DNA of 64,000 nucleotides from an uncultured Curvibacter sp. (GTDB taxonomy: Bacteria > Pseudomonadota > Gammaproteobacteria > Burkholderiales > Burkholderiaceae_C): assembly GCA_903828535.1 (NCBI GenBank), contig CAIKMN010000022.1, positions 110,854 through 174,853 of the forward strand, written 5' to 3'. Both the position numbers and the translations under genes were made by a program. Shown here piece by piece: positions 8,728-17,704 of the stretch (position 1 is its first letter; every line of letters begins with the position of its first letter). The notes beneath the pieces are model-generated. The model did no database searches. It had not been told where the DNA came from and saw only the letters and a list, made by a program, of their open reading frames with translations.

Positions 8728-8785
8728 GTTGTAGAGGCCACTCTAGAACCCAAACGCGCTTCAAGCCACAGGGAATACCCCGAAG

Positions 8786-9436
8786 TCAAGGCACCACACG
8801 CCGGCGCATCAAGCCCAACATCGCCGCGGCACTCGGCACCAGGATCAAGGCCCAGATGAATTTTTCAAAATTGGCCTGAACCCAGGGCACGTTGCCGAAC
8901 ACCGCGCCCAGTGCGCCCACCCCCAACACCCAGAGCACGGCGCCCAAGAAATTGAAAGCAACGAAGCGGGCACGGCCCATGTCCGCGACACCGGCCACAA
9001 AGGGCGCAAAGGTTCGAATGAAAGGCAGAAAGCGGGCTGCCACCAAAGTCCAGGAACCCCATTTTTCGTAGAAGTCATGGGCTTGGTCAAATGCCTGGCG
9101 GTTGAACCAGCGCGACTGCGGCCATTGAAACACCTTGGGGCCGACCCATCGGCCGATGCTGAAGTTGCATTGGTCGCCCAAAAAAGCGGCGGCCAACAAC
9201 ACGGGGAGCGCTATCCAAAGGTCCATCAAACCGCTGCCGCCCATGGCGCCGACCACAAACAACAAGGAGTCTCCTGGCAGGAAAGGCATCACGACCAAGC
9301 CCGTTTCGACGAACACCACGACAAACAAGAGCGCATAGACCAACGAACCTTGGGCGTGCACAAAGGCGGCCAGGTGCTTGTCCACATGAAGAATCAAATC
9401 GAGCAAAGGGGCGATAAAGGCGAAGAGGTTGTCCAT
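8786..9436 (-). CDS. DedA family inner-membrane protein
   Basis: A 216-residue DedA-family (VTT domain) membrane protein with about five or six hydrophobic segments. The family motifs F-[FV]-E-[TN]-G near residue 45, the F-L-P-G-D-S-L-L-F segment and the G-x-x-x-R-F-x-P-x-x-R-T-F-x-P-x-x-A-G signature (about residues 134-153) are all visible. DedA proteins act as phospholipid or undecaprenyl-phosphate flippases or as proton-coupled transporters; the specific substrate here is not known. It lies 58 bases upstream of the serine hydrolase on the same strand and is divergent from mutL with a 41-base gap. Confidence 0.92.
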   Translation of the reverse strand: MDNLFAFIAPLLDLILHVDKHLAAFVHAQGSLVYALLFVVVFVETGLVVMPFLPGDSLLFVVGAMGGSGLMDLWIALPVLLAAAFLGDQCNFSIGRWVGPKVFQWPQSRWFNRQAFDQAHDFYEKWGSWTLVAARFLPFIRTFAPFVAGVADMGRARFVAFNFLGAVLWVLGVGALGAVFGNVPWVQANFEKFIWALILVPSAAAMLGLMRRRVVP

Positions 9437-9477
9437 GGCGACAGATTATCCCAGCCCCTGCTCATTAAAATGCTTGG

Positions 9478-11496
9478 GTGAATCCAAGTCCAAGTCAGTA
9501 TCCAAGTCAACATTCAAGCCCCAATGCCCCCCTGACTGGCTCTGCTGGGGCGGCATCTCCGCTTGGGTCCTTGGCGGGGCGTCGCCAAATTCGGGAGTTG
9601 CCCGACGAATTAATCAGCCAGATTGCGGCTGGCGAAGTGGTGGAGCGCCCCGCTTCGGTGGTGCGCGAGCTGGTGGACAACGCGCTGGACGCGGGTGCCA
9701 GGCACATCACGGTGCGGTTGCTGGCCGGCGGGGTGCGCTTGATTGCTGTGGAGGACGACGGCACAGGCATCCCGAGCCACGAGTTACCGATCGCCCTGAA
9801 GCGACACGCCACCAGCAAGATTCAAAATCTGCATGATTTAGAAACCGTCTCGACCCTGGGTTTTCGGGGCGAAGCGCTGGCCGCCGTGGCCTCGGTATCG
9901 GAGTTGTCGCTGTTGTCCTGCACCGCCCACCAAGAACACGGTTTTCTGTTGGACGCCCGCACGGGCGAGATCAAGCCCGCCGCGCGCAGCGTGGGCACCA
10001 CGGTCGAGGTGAAAGAGCTGTTTTTTTCGACCCCAGCAAGGCGCAAATTTTTGAAGACCGACGCCACCGAATTGGCCCATTGCATCGAGGCGGTACGTCG
10101 CCACGCTTTGAGCCACCCTGAGGTGGGATTTGCCATTTGGCACGAAGGCAAACTGGTCGAACAATGGCGTGCTTATAGTGGCGAAGCATCATTAGATCGG
10201 CGATTGGCCGATGTGTTGGGGGATGGCTTTTTAGCCTCCTCGGTGAAGGTGCAATACCAGAGCCAGAGCGGCGCGGTCAGCGTGGTGGGGCGGGCCGGCA
10301 TTCCTGACGCAGCCCGCTCACGCGCCGACCAGCAGTTTGCGTATGTGAACGGACGGTTTGTCAAAGACAAAGTCATCAGCCACGCAGCCCGCAGCGCCTA
10401 TGAAGACGTCTTGCATGGCCAGCGCCAACCCATTTATGCGGTCTACCTCACCATCGATCCACAACGGGTGGATGTGAATGTGCACCCCACCAAAATTGAA
10501 GTCCGCTTTCGAGACGGTCGCGAAGTGCACCAAGCCATTCGCCATGCCATTGAGAACGCGTTGGCCATCCCACGCACGAATCTCACGTCCACGCCCCTTG
10601 CACCGACGCCCATTGAAATGGGGAGCGGATCGCGCAACGACGTCGTCGAATCTGGCTTGGGAGCCCCCCCATCTTGGCGTCAAAGCCCCGGTTTGTTCCA
10701 GGCTGCCACGCCTTTGCCTTCATCAGGCGGGTCGGTTTCATCGGGTTCAGTTGGCCACGAGGTCAAGGAGTTGGGGGCATTGTGGAACCCGGGCCGTGCC
10801 TTCGAACCCTTGCCTGAAACGCAGGACGAATGGCCATTGGGGCGCGCCATTGCGCAAATTCAAGGCGTTTATGTATTGGCTGAAAATGCCCTGGGCTTGG
10901 TGATTGTGGACATGCATGCGGCCCATGAGCGCATTGTTTATGAACGCCTCAAATTGCAGTTCCAACAAACCGCGCCAGCGTCGATCGGGGTCTTCAGCGG
11001 CGTCGACCCCCAGCGCCACCACCCCATGCGCTTGAGCAGTCAACCCTTGCTGATTCCAGCCACTTTTGCAGCCACCCCCATCGAGGTCAGTACGGCCGAG
11101 GCACATGCCGCCACCTTGTCTCAATTGGGTTTGGAAGTGCTGCCTTTTTCGCCCAAAACGCTGGCAGTGCGGGCGGTACCAACCACCTTGGCGCAGGGCG
11201 ATCCCGTGGCTTTGGCACGCCACGTGCTGGCTGATTTGGCCGAAATCGATCTGACCACTGATGCACCCCTTGGCGCGTCAAACTCGGTGCTGGAGCGTGC
11301 CCAAAATGAACTCTTGGCGACCATGGCCTGCCACGGCGCTGTGCGGGCCAACCGACGTTTGACTTTGGATGAAATGAACGCCCTGTTGCGCCAAATGGAA
11401 GCCACCGAGCGCGCCGATCAATGCAACCATGGTCGACCGACGTGGCGACAACTCTCATTGCGCGATTTGGATGCCTTCTTTATGCGTGGCCGATAG
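9478..11496 (+). CDS. mutL: DNA mismatch repair protein MutL
   Basis: A 672-residue MutL. The GHKL ATPase domain (about residues 40-350) shows I-A-A-G-E-V-V-E-R-P, the catalytic-Glu helix R-E-L-V-D-N-A-L-D-A-G, T-L-G-F-R-G-E-A-L and the V-N-V-H-P-T-K motif. A low-complexity linker follows, then a C-terminal dimerisation domain. That domain holds D478-M-H-A-x2-E-x4-E, A-C-H-G-A-V-R-A and C-N-H-G-R-P-T, corresponding to the metal-dependent nicking site of MutL proteins from species without MutH. The usual Gln of D-Q-H-A is Met here. The GTG start at 9478 leaves a poorly conserved 30-residue leader before the domain. It is co-directional with the P450 fusion and miaA. Confidence 0.95.
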   Translation: MNPSPSQYPSQHSSPNAPLTGSAGAASPLGSLAGRRQIRELPDELISQIAAGEVVERPASVVRELVDNALDAGARHITVRLLAGGVRLIAVEDDGTGIPSHELPIALKRHATSKIQNLHDLETVSTLGFRGEALAAVASVSELSLLSCTAHQEHGFLLDARTGEIKPAARSVGTTVEVKELFFSTPARRKFLKTDATELAHCIEAVRRHALSHPEVGFAIWHEGKLVEQWRAYSGEASLDRRLADVLGDGFLASSVKVQYQSQSGAVSVVGRAGIPDAARSRADQQFAYVNGRFVKDKVISHAARSAYEDVLHGQRQPIYAVYLTIDPQRVDVNVHPTKIEVRFRDGREVHQAIRHAIENALAIPRTNLTSTPLAPTPIEMGSGSRNDVVESGLGAPPSWRQSPGLFQAATPLPSSGGSVSSGSVGHEVKELGALWNPGRAFEPLPETQDEWPLGRAIAQIQGVYVLAENALGLVIVDMHAAHERIVYERLKLQFQQTAPASIGVFSGVDPQRHHPMRLSSQPLLIPATFAATPIEVSTAEAHAATLSQLGLEVLPFSPKTLAVRAVPTTLAQGDPVALARHVLADLAEIDLTTDAPLGASNSVLERAQNELLATMACHGAVRANRRLTLDEMNALLRQMEATERADQCNHGRPTWRQLSLRDLDAFFMRGR

Positions 11497-11582
11497 CGCC
11501 GTAAAGTCCTAAAGTCGTAAAAAAACCAAATCGACCGACCAAGTCATTTTTCACAGTCAATTTAATTTTTCCAAAGCACCCC

Positions 11583-13574
11583 ATGTCCAACAAGCCTGCG
11601 CTGATCCCAATTCCCCAGCCTGAAGCTGGCCTGTTGTTCGGCCATCTGAACCAAATTGACCCCCATCAACCGATTCAAGGCTTCATGCGGCTGGCTGAGC
11701 AATTGGGCCCCATCTACCAGCTTGAAATCATGGGTCGGCGTTTGGTCATGGTGAGCTCGCAAGAGCTGGTGAATGAGCTCAGCGATGACAGCCGCTTCAG
11801 CAAGCGCTTGAGCTTGGCACTCAAAAACATCCGCGCTTTAGCAGGGGACGGTCTTTTCACAGCCTACAACGACGAGCCCAACTGGGGCAAAGCCCACCGC
11901 TTGTTGATGCCTGCTTTTGGCCCTTTGGGCGTGCGCCAAATGTTCGATGCCATGACCGACATCGCCGACCAAATGTTCACCAAGTGGCGGCGCTTTGGCG
12001 ACCAAGCCGTGATCGATGTGGCCGACAACATGACCCGGCTGACCTTGGACACCATTGCCTTGTGTGGTTTCAACTACCGCTTCAACAGCTTCTACCAACC
12101 GGAGTTGCACCCTTTTGTAGACGCCATGGTGGGCGCCTTGAGTGAGTCTGGCGCCATGAGCCGGCGCCTGCCTTTGGTGAACAAACTCATGGTCAAACAA
12201 AAAAAGCAATTTGCCAAAGACATTGCCTTCCTGAAAAAGGTCTCCGAGCAATTGGTGAACGAGCGCCGCCAACAACCCAATGCCGAATCCAAAGACCTGC
12301 TCGACTTGATGTTGCAGGGCATCGACACCGTTACGGGCGAGCGGTTGAGCGATGAAAACGTGGGCTACCAAATGGTGACCTTCTTGATCGCTGGCCACGA
12401 AACCACCAGCGGTTTGCTCTCGTTCGCCACCCACTTGCTGTTGAAGCACCCCGACGTGATGGCCAAGCTGCGCGCCGAGATTGACTCGGTGGTGGGCGAC
12501 CAGCCTTTGCAGGTCGGCCATTTGGCGCAACTGCGTTACACCGAGCAAGTGCTGTTTGAAACGCTGCGACTGTGGCCCACTGCACCCGCTTACACCTTAA
12601 AAACAGAGACCCCGACCCTCTTGGGGGGGCGCTATGCCTTGGAACCCAAAGACGTGATCTTCGTCTTGCTGCCCAGCTTGCACCGAGACCCCAAGGCCTG
12701 GGGTGACGACGTGCTGAGCTTCAAGCCCGAGCGTTTTACGCCAGAGGGGCTGAAAAAGATCCCCCCCAACGCTTGGAAGCCTTTTGGCAACGGTGCCCGC
12801 GCCTGCATTGGCCGCCCCTTCGCCTTGCAAGAAGCCACGCTGGTGCTGGCCAAAATGATCCAGCAGTTTGACATCGAAGAGGTCGATCCCAATTACCAAC
12901 TCGAAGTCGCCGAAACCCTGACGCTCAAGCCCACGGGCCTGATGATTCGGGCCAAAGCCAGACCCACTCATCCAGCGAACGCGACGCAGGGCCTCCCAAC
13001 TGGCGCTGCAAGCCCCTCACCCCCAACCCCCAACGATGGTCAACCCCTTTCACTTCGTGCTTCGTTAACGGTTTTGTATGGTTCTAACGCCGGTTCTTGT
13101 AAAGCGTTTGCCGAACAAATTGCCCGCCAAGCCTTGGCCCTAGGCCATCCCACCCAAGTCCGCACCTTGGACGAGGCCAGCGTCGATTGGGCCTTTGATG
13201 GGCCGCCTCAAACAGCCCAACAACCCGTCATCATCGTCACGGCTTCCTATGAAGGCCAGCCCACCGACAACGCCAAAGAGTTCATGGATTGGCTGTCCTT
13301 GCAAAGTGAGGACAGCCTGAGGGGCTTGCACTACGCGGTGATGGGCTGTGGCAACCGACAGTGGGCGCGCACTTACCAAGCGGTGCCGACCCACATCGAT
13401 CAAGCCTTGTCGCAAGCAGGTGCCACCCGACTTCTGGCCCGTGGACAAGCCGATGCCAATGTCGACTTGGTGGCTGATTTTGAGGCCTGGTTGCCAGGGC
13501 TGTGGCCCGCTTTGGCGTCGCTCGATCGGGTCGTTCAAACCAACCCTGCACCCGTTGAAGGGGCCGCTACTTGA
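11583..13574 (+). CDS. CYP102-like cytochrome P450 fused to a flavodoxin (FMN) domain, no FAD/NADPH domain
   Basis: A 663-residue two-domain protein. Residues 1-460 match the heme domain of P450 BM3 (CYP102): the G-D-G-L-F segment, I-helix A270-G-H-E-T-T-S, the E-T-L-R-L-W-P segment containing the E-x-x-R motif, and the heme loop F-G-N-G-A-R-A-C with C408 as thiolate ligand. A Pro/Ser/Thr-rich linker (about 462-492) leads to a flavodoxin-like domain (about 495-645). Its FMN-phosphate loop is Y-G-S-N-A-G-S, followed by [13 protein letters not shown] and G-C-G-N-R-Q-W. BM3 continues for some 400 residues as an FAD/NADPH reductase; this protein stops at that boundary. It presumably hydroxylates fatty-acid-like substrates using a separate electron donor (inference). 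The stop overlaps the miaA start. Confidence 0.9.
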   Translation: MSNKPALIPIPQPEAGLLFGHLNQIDPHQPIQGFMRLAEQLGPIYQLEIMGRRLVMVSSQELVNELSDDSRFSKRLSLALKNIRALAGDGLFTAYNDEPNWGKAHRLLMPAFGPLGVRQMFDAMTDIADQMFTKWRRFGDQAVIDVADNMTRLTLDTIALCGFNYRFNSFYQPELHPFVDAMVGALSESGAMSRRLPLVNKLMVKQKKQFAKDIAFLKKVSEQLVNERRQQPNAESKDLLDLMLQGIDTVTGERLSDENVGYQMVTFLIAGHETTSGLLSFATHLLLKHPDVMAKLRAEIDSVVGDQPLQVGHLAQLRYTEQVLFETLRLWPTAPAYTLKTETPTLLGGRYALEPKDVIFVLLPSLHRDPKAWGDDVLSFKPERFTPEGLKKIPPNAWKPFGNGARACIGRPFALQEATLVLAKMIQQFDIEEVDPNYQLEVAETLTLKPTGLMIRAKARPTHPANATQGLPTGAASPSPPTPNDGQPLSLRASLTVLYGSNAGSCKAFAEQIARQALALGHPTQVRTLDEASVDWAFDGPPQTAQQPVIIVTASYEGQPTDNAKEFMDWLSLQSEDSLRGLHYAVMGCGNRQWARTYQAVPTHIDQALSQAGATRLLARGQADANVDLVADFEAWLPGLWPALASLDRVVQTNPAPVEGAAT

Positions 13575-14566
13575 GTCCCGTTTGGGCCTTGGTTGGCCCG
13601 ACCGCCAGCGGTAAAACCGCGGCGGCATTGGCATTGGCCGAACACGGGTCCACTGGCGGCACGCGGAATGCCCCCCAAAAGGTCGAGATCATCAGCGTGG
13701 ACTCCGCCTTGGTTTACCGCGGCATGGACATTGGCACGGCCAAACCCAGCGCCAGCGAATTGGCCCAAGTGCGCCATCATTTGATTGACATCCGCGACCC
13801 CTCGCAAACCTACAGCGCTGCTGAGTTTGTGCAAGACACCACGGTGTTGATTAAAGAAATTCGGAGCCGGGGTGCCGTGCCGCTTTTGGTCGGGGGCACC
13901 ATGCTTTACTTAAAAGCCTTGCAACAAGGCTTGGCCCCCATGCCGCCGGCCGATGCACAAGTGCGTGCCGACATTGAAACCCAGGCCCGCCAGGAGGGGT
14001 GGCCAGCCCTTCACGCGGCGCTGGCGCAGGTGGACCCCGACAGCGCCAAACGCCTGGCCCCCAACGATTCACAACGCTTGCAGCGCGCCTTAGAGGTCTA
14101 TCGAATTTCTGGCCGCACCCTCACCGATTGGCACGCCCATCCTGGCACGACCACGCCCCCCGTGCCGTTGCGTCTGTTGAGTTTGGAACCCCAAAATCGA
14201 CAGTGGCTACACGATCGGATTGCACAACGTTTTGAATCCATGTTGGCCCAAAATTTTTTGGATGAGGTCAAAGCATTGCGGGCCCGTGGTGACTTGAATC
14301 CCGAGCTGCCTTCCATGCGCTGTGTGGGCTACCGACAAGCTTGGGAAGCCTTGGATTTGAGTGAGCGCTCAGGCCAGCCCATCGACCTGAAAGACCTGAG
14401 AGACAAGGGTATTTTTGCCACACGCCAATTGGCCAAAAGGCAAATCACCTGGCTCCGGAGCATGCCTGAGCGACGGGTGATTGCTTGCGACGGGCCGAAT
14501 GTCCTGCCCCAATTGTTGGCCTTGGCCAATGATTTCGGTTCGGCTTCGTTCCACGGGGTCTGTTAA
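13571..14566 (+). CDS. miaA: tRNA dimethylallyltransferase MiaA
   Basis: A 331-residue enzyme that transfers a dimethylallyl group to N6 of A37 in tRNAs reading UNN codons, the first step of ms2i6A. The P-loop G-P-T-A-S-G-K-T is at residues 9-16. It is followed by the [16 protein letters not shown] substrate loop, the H-H-L-I-D segment, L-V-G-G-T-M-L-Y and the R-x-V-G-Y-R-Q-x-W motif. The start is TTG 13571, overlapping the stop of the P450 fusion as TTGA, with an A/G-rich ribosome-binding site about eight bases upstream inside the P450 gene. This indicates translational coupling. mutL-miaA adjacency is ancestral in many proteobacteria, so the P450 gene appears to have been inserted between them. 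Confidence 0.95.
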   Translation: MSPVWALVGPTASGKTAAALALAEHGSTGGTRNAPQKVEIISVDSALVYRGMDIGTAKPSASELAQVRHHLIDIRDPSQTYSAAEFVQDTTVLIKEIRSRGAVPLLVGGTMLYLKALQQGLAPMPPADAQVRADIETQARQEGWPALHAALAQVDPDSAKRLAPNDSQRLQRALEVYRISGRTLTDWHAHPGTTTPPVPLRLLSLEPQNRQWLHDRIAQRFESMLAQNFLDEVKALRARGDLNPELPSMRCVGYRQAWEALDLSERSGQPIDLKDLRDKGIFATRQLAKRQITWLRSMPERRVIACDGPNVLPQLLALANDFGSASFHGVC

Positions 14567-14583
14567 CCCAAGACGAAAAAAAC

Positions 14584-15540
14584 TCAGGCCTTTTTCGCTT
14601 CCCGACGGCGTTGCAAAAACGCCAGCCATTCGCCCACAATGCCTTTTCGGAATGACAAGACGCAAATCACGAAAATACAGCCGATGATGACCGTGACCCA
14701 AGAGCCGACGCGGTCAGACAGCACGTCTTGTAAGGTCACCACCACGCCCGCGCCCAACAAGGGGCCAAAGAAGGTGCCAACACCGCCCACCAGTGTCATC
14801 AAGATGACCTCGCCCGATGTGGATTGCAGCACATCGGTCAGGGCCGCAAAGTTCAGCACCAAGGCCTTCAATGCACCGCCCAAGCCCGCCAAGGTGGCCG
14901 ACAGGACGAAGACCAAGAGTTTGTAGCGGTTCACGTCATAACCCAAGGAAATGGCTCGGGGTTCGTTCTCTCGAATGGCCTTCAAAACCTGGCCGAAGGG
15001 AGACGCCACAATGCGCTTGATGCCCATGAAGACGGCCACCAAAATCAGCAAGACGAAGTAGTACATGTTGTTGTCGGGCTTGAGCGAAAAAAGCCCCAAC
15101 AAATCGCCCCGGGGAATGCCTTGTAAGCCGTTTTCGCCGCCTGTGAAAGGCGCTTGCAGCATGACAAAGTAAACCAGTTGGGCCAAGGCCATGGTGATCA
15201 TGGCGAAGTAAATACCCGAGCGCCGAATGGCGATGACACCAAACAACAAGCCCAAAGCCGCCGCACTGAACATGCCCGCCAAAATGGCCGACAAAGTGGT
15301 CCAAGCTTGGTCCGTCACGAGCCAACCCGTGACATAGGCCGCCGTGCCAAAAAAGGCCGCATGGCCGAACGACAACATGCCGCCAAAGCCCAACAGCAGG
15401 TTAAAGGCACAAGCGAAGATGCCGAAACAATACAGGGTCATCAAGTAGACCGGGTAAATGTTTAGCCAAGGCGCGGCGATGGCCAGCGCCAACAAGACCG
15501 AATAAAACACCGTGGTTGCGGTTTTGAAGGAGGAAGTCAT
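14584..15540 (-). CDS. livM: Branched-chain amino-acid-type ABC transporter permease (LivM family)
   Basis: A 318-residue inner-membrane permease with eight to ten hydrophobic segments and the conserved E-N-E-x-R-A-x-x-L-G-Y coupling motif near residue 190. This is the LivM half of a LIV-type importer. The ATG at 15540 is preferred because AAGGA lies nine bases upstream. The alternative ATG at 15549, which overlaps the livH stop, has that motif directly against it. It ends the operon livG-livF-receptor-livH-livM and converges on miaA with a 17-base gap and no terminator hairpin. LIV-family permeases also carry urea, amides and aromatic acids, so the substrate is open. Confidence 0.9.
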   Translation of the reverse strand: MTSSFKTATTVFYSVLLALAIAAPWLNIYPVYLMTLYCFGIFACAFNLLLGFGGMLSFGHAAFFGTAAYVTGWLVTDQAWTTLSAILAGMFSAAALGLLFGVIAIRRSGIYFAMITMALAQLVYFVMLQAPFTGGENGLQGIPRGDLLGLFSLKPDNNMYYFVLLILVAVFMGIKRIVASPFGQVLKAIRENEPRAISLGYDVNRYKLLVFVLSATLAGLGGALKALVLNFAALTDVLQSTSGEVILMTLVGGVGTFFGPLLGAGVVVTLQDVLSDRVGSWVTVIIGCIFVICVLSFRKGIVGEWLAFLQRRREAKKA

Positions 15541-15545
15541 GGTGC

Positions 15546-16430
15546 TCATTCCTTGCCAAACAAACCCGCAGGGCGGAAGAACAACACAATCGCCATGATC
15601 ACAAACACCACAATATTCGAAGCCTCTGGGTAAATGACTTTGGTAAAGCCCTCAATCACCCCCAGCATCAATCCACTCACGATGGCACCCAGAATCGAGC
15701 CCATGCCGCCAATCACCACCACGGCAAAAACCACGGTGACCAAGGACGATCCCATCAAGGGGGTGATTTGAATCACCGGCGCTGACAAGACCCCCGCCAA
15801 GGCCGCCAGGCCAACGCCTGCGCCGTAGGTGAGCGTCACAATCACCGGCACATTGATGCCAAATGATTGAACAATTTTGGGGTTCTCTGTGGCGGCTCGC
15901 AGGGTGGCGCCCAAGGAGGTGCGCTCCAAGACAAACCATGTGGTGAAGCACACCAGCACCGAAGCCACGATCACCCACAAACGGTAAATGGGGATGATCA
16001 TGAAGCCCAGGTTGGTTGTACCTCGGAGCAGTTCGGGCACGGGGTAAGACTGACCCGAAGAACCGAACATCTCACGCAGCAAGCCTTCGGCGATGAGTGC
16101 CAAACCAAAGGTCAGCAAGAGCCCGTACAGAGGATCGATTTGGTAGAGGTGGCGCAGCGCAGACCGCTCCACCACCACACCCAATGCCCCGACCACCAAA
16201 GGCGACATGACCAGGGCGACCCAGTAGTTGATTTCAAAATACGACATGCCCAGCCAGGCGGCGTACGCCCCCAGCATGTAAAAGGCACCGTGGGCAAAAT
16301 TGACCACGCCCAAAAGACCAAAGATCACGGCCAACCCCAGGCTCAGCAGGGCATAAAAAGAGCCATTCACCAGCCCAAGCATGAGCTGCCCGAGAACCAC
16401 GGGCAAGGGAAAACCGAAGATGTCAGTCAT
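15546..16430 (-). CDS. livH: Branched-chain amino-acid-type ABC transporter permease (LivH family)
   Basis: A 294-residue polytopic membrane protein of the LivH family, pairing with LivM to form the transmembrane channel. Conserved features are G-L-x-x-G-S-x-Y-A-L-x-x-L-G-L-A near the N-terminus, N-x-A-H-G near residue 45, and the cytoplasmic R-A-x-x-x-N segment (residues 175-185) that contacts the ATPases. The G-G-M-G-S-I-x-G-A motif lies near residue 243. It is preceded by the receptor gene (26-base gap) and overlaps the livM reading frame at its stop, so the permease pair is probably translationally coupled. Confidence 0.9.
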   Translation of the reverse strand: MTDIFGFPLPVVLGQLMLGLVNGSFYALLSLGLAVIFGLLGVVNFAHGAFYMLGAYAAWLGMSYFEINYWVALVMSPLVVGALGVVVERSALRHLYQIDPLYGLLLTFGLALIAEGLLREMFGSSGQSYPVPELLRGTTNLGFMIIPIYRLWVIVASVLVCFTTWFVLERTSLGATLRAATENPKIVQSFGINVPVIVTLTYGAGVGLAALAGVLSAPVIQITPLMGSSLVTVVFAVVVIGGMGSILGAIVSGLMLGVIEGFTKVIYPEASNIVVFVIMAIVLFFRPAGLFGKE

Positions 16431-16455
16431 AGGGGATTGGGGTCGCGGTCAGTCT

Positions 16456-17679
16456 TTACTTCTTCAACAAGGGGCAGGTGCTGGCAGACAAGGGGCCAAA
16501 AGCCTCTTCGCCTGACATTTTCTTGACCAGCTTGAAGTAATCCCAAGGGTATTTGGAGTCAGCAGGCGCCTTGACTTGCATCACATACATGGGGTGGACC
16601 ATCAAACCGTCTTCACGGATGTAGCCGCCTTGGGTGTACACGTCGTTGATCTTGGCTTTCTTCAATTCAGCCATGACCTTGTCGGAGTCGGTGGTGCCAG
16701 CGGCCTTGACCGCGTTCAAGTAGGTCAGCGTGGCGGAATAGTAGGCGGCTTGAATGTCGGTGGGCTCCTTCTTCATCTTTTCAAAGAAGCGCTTGCCAAA
16801 GGCACGGGTTTTCTCGTCTGCATCCCAGTACCAGCTGGTGGTCAGGTACAGGCCTTGGGCGGCTTTCAGGCCCAGGCTGTGGATGTCGCTGATGAAGGCC
16901 AGCAAAGAGGCCAGCTGCATGGTGTTGTTCAAACCGAATTCTTGCGCGGCCTTGATCGAGTTGATGGTGTCCGCACCCGCATTGGCCAAGCCCAACACTT
17001 GGGCCTTAGAGCCTTGGGCTTGCAACAAGAAAGAAGAGAAGTCAGAGGCAGCCAAAGGCACCCGGACGGCGCCCAGTGACTTGCCGCCGTTGGCCAAAAC
17101 CACCTTGGTGGCGGCGTCTTGCAACTGGGTACCGAAGGCATAGTCTGCCGTCAAGAAATACCAAGTCTTGCCGCCATTTTGGGTCATCACCGTCGCGGTG
17201 CCATTGGCCAGGGCGTTGGTGTCATAGGCATAGTGCACGGTGTAAGGCGTGCAGTCGGCATTGGTCAATGAAGCGCCCGCGGCGCCCAGAGCGATGAACG
17301 GAACTTTCTTTTGAGCAGCCACTTTGGACATGGCAATGCTCACGCCGGTGTTGGAGCCGCCCAACAACATGTTCAAACCATTTTGGTCAGCCCACTCGCG
17401 GAACTTAGAGGAACCGATGTCGGGTTTGCTTTGGTGGTCCGCGGTCAACAAGGTGATTTTTTTACCCAAGACCTTGCCACCGAAATCGGAGATCGCAAAG
17501 TTAATGGCTTCAATGCCACCCTTGCCAATGATGTCGGAGTAAGGGCCGGACAAATCGTCAATGTCACCAATCACCACCTCGTTGTCAGCGGCGTGGGCCA
17601 CCGGGGCGACAGCCACCGAGGCCAAGGCGGCCATCATGGCCAAGGACACTGCGGTCAAAGAAAAGCGTTTCATTTTCAT
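16456..17679 (-). CDS. ABC transporter periplasmic substrate-binding protein (LIV type I fold)
   Basis: A 407-residue receptor with a Sec signal peptide (MKMKRFSLTAVSLAMM start, cleavage probably after A-H-A near residue 30). Two type I periplasmic-binding-protein lobes of the Peripla_BP_6 family follow. The mature N-terminus shows V-V-I-G-D-I-D-D-L-S-G-P-Y-S-D, matching the ligand-binding start of LivJ-like proteins, and the hinge contains the L-L-G-G-S-N-T-G segment. It delivers ligand to LivH/LivM. Its position inside the operon between livF and livH, rather than first, is slightly unusual. It lacks the Tat motif seen in the second LIV-type receptor at 59664-60917. Ligand unknown; possibly an aromatic or short-chain acid rather than an amino acid. 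Confidence 0.9.
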   Translation of the reverse strand: MKMKRFSLTAVSLAMMAALASVAVAPVAHAADNEVVIGDIDDLSGPYSDIIGKGGIEAINFAISDFGGKVLGKKITLLTADHQSKPDIGSSKFREWADQNGLNMLLGGSNTGVSIAMSKVAAQKKVPFIALGAAGASLTNADCTPYTVHYAYDTNALANGTATVMTQNGGKTWYFLTADYAFGTQLQDAATKVVLANGGKSLGAVRVPLAASDFSSFLLQAQGSKAQVLGLANAGADTINSIKAAQEFGLNNTMQLASLLAFISDIHSLGLKAAQGLYLTTSWYWDADEKTRAFGKRFFEKMKKEPTDIQAAYYSATLTYLNAVKAAGTTDSDKVMAELKKAKINDVYTQGGYIREDGLMVHPMYVMQVKAPADSKYPWDYFKLVKKMSGEEAFGPLSASTCPLLKK

Positions 17680-17704
17680 CTCCTAATTTGAAAAATTCAA
17701 AACC

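Noticed and set aside
13575-14566. A frameshifted FAD/NADPH reductase domain after the P450 fusion
   Set aside because: The region is fully occupied by an intact miaA, and no reductase motifs were seen in other frames.
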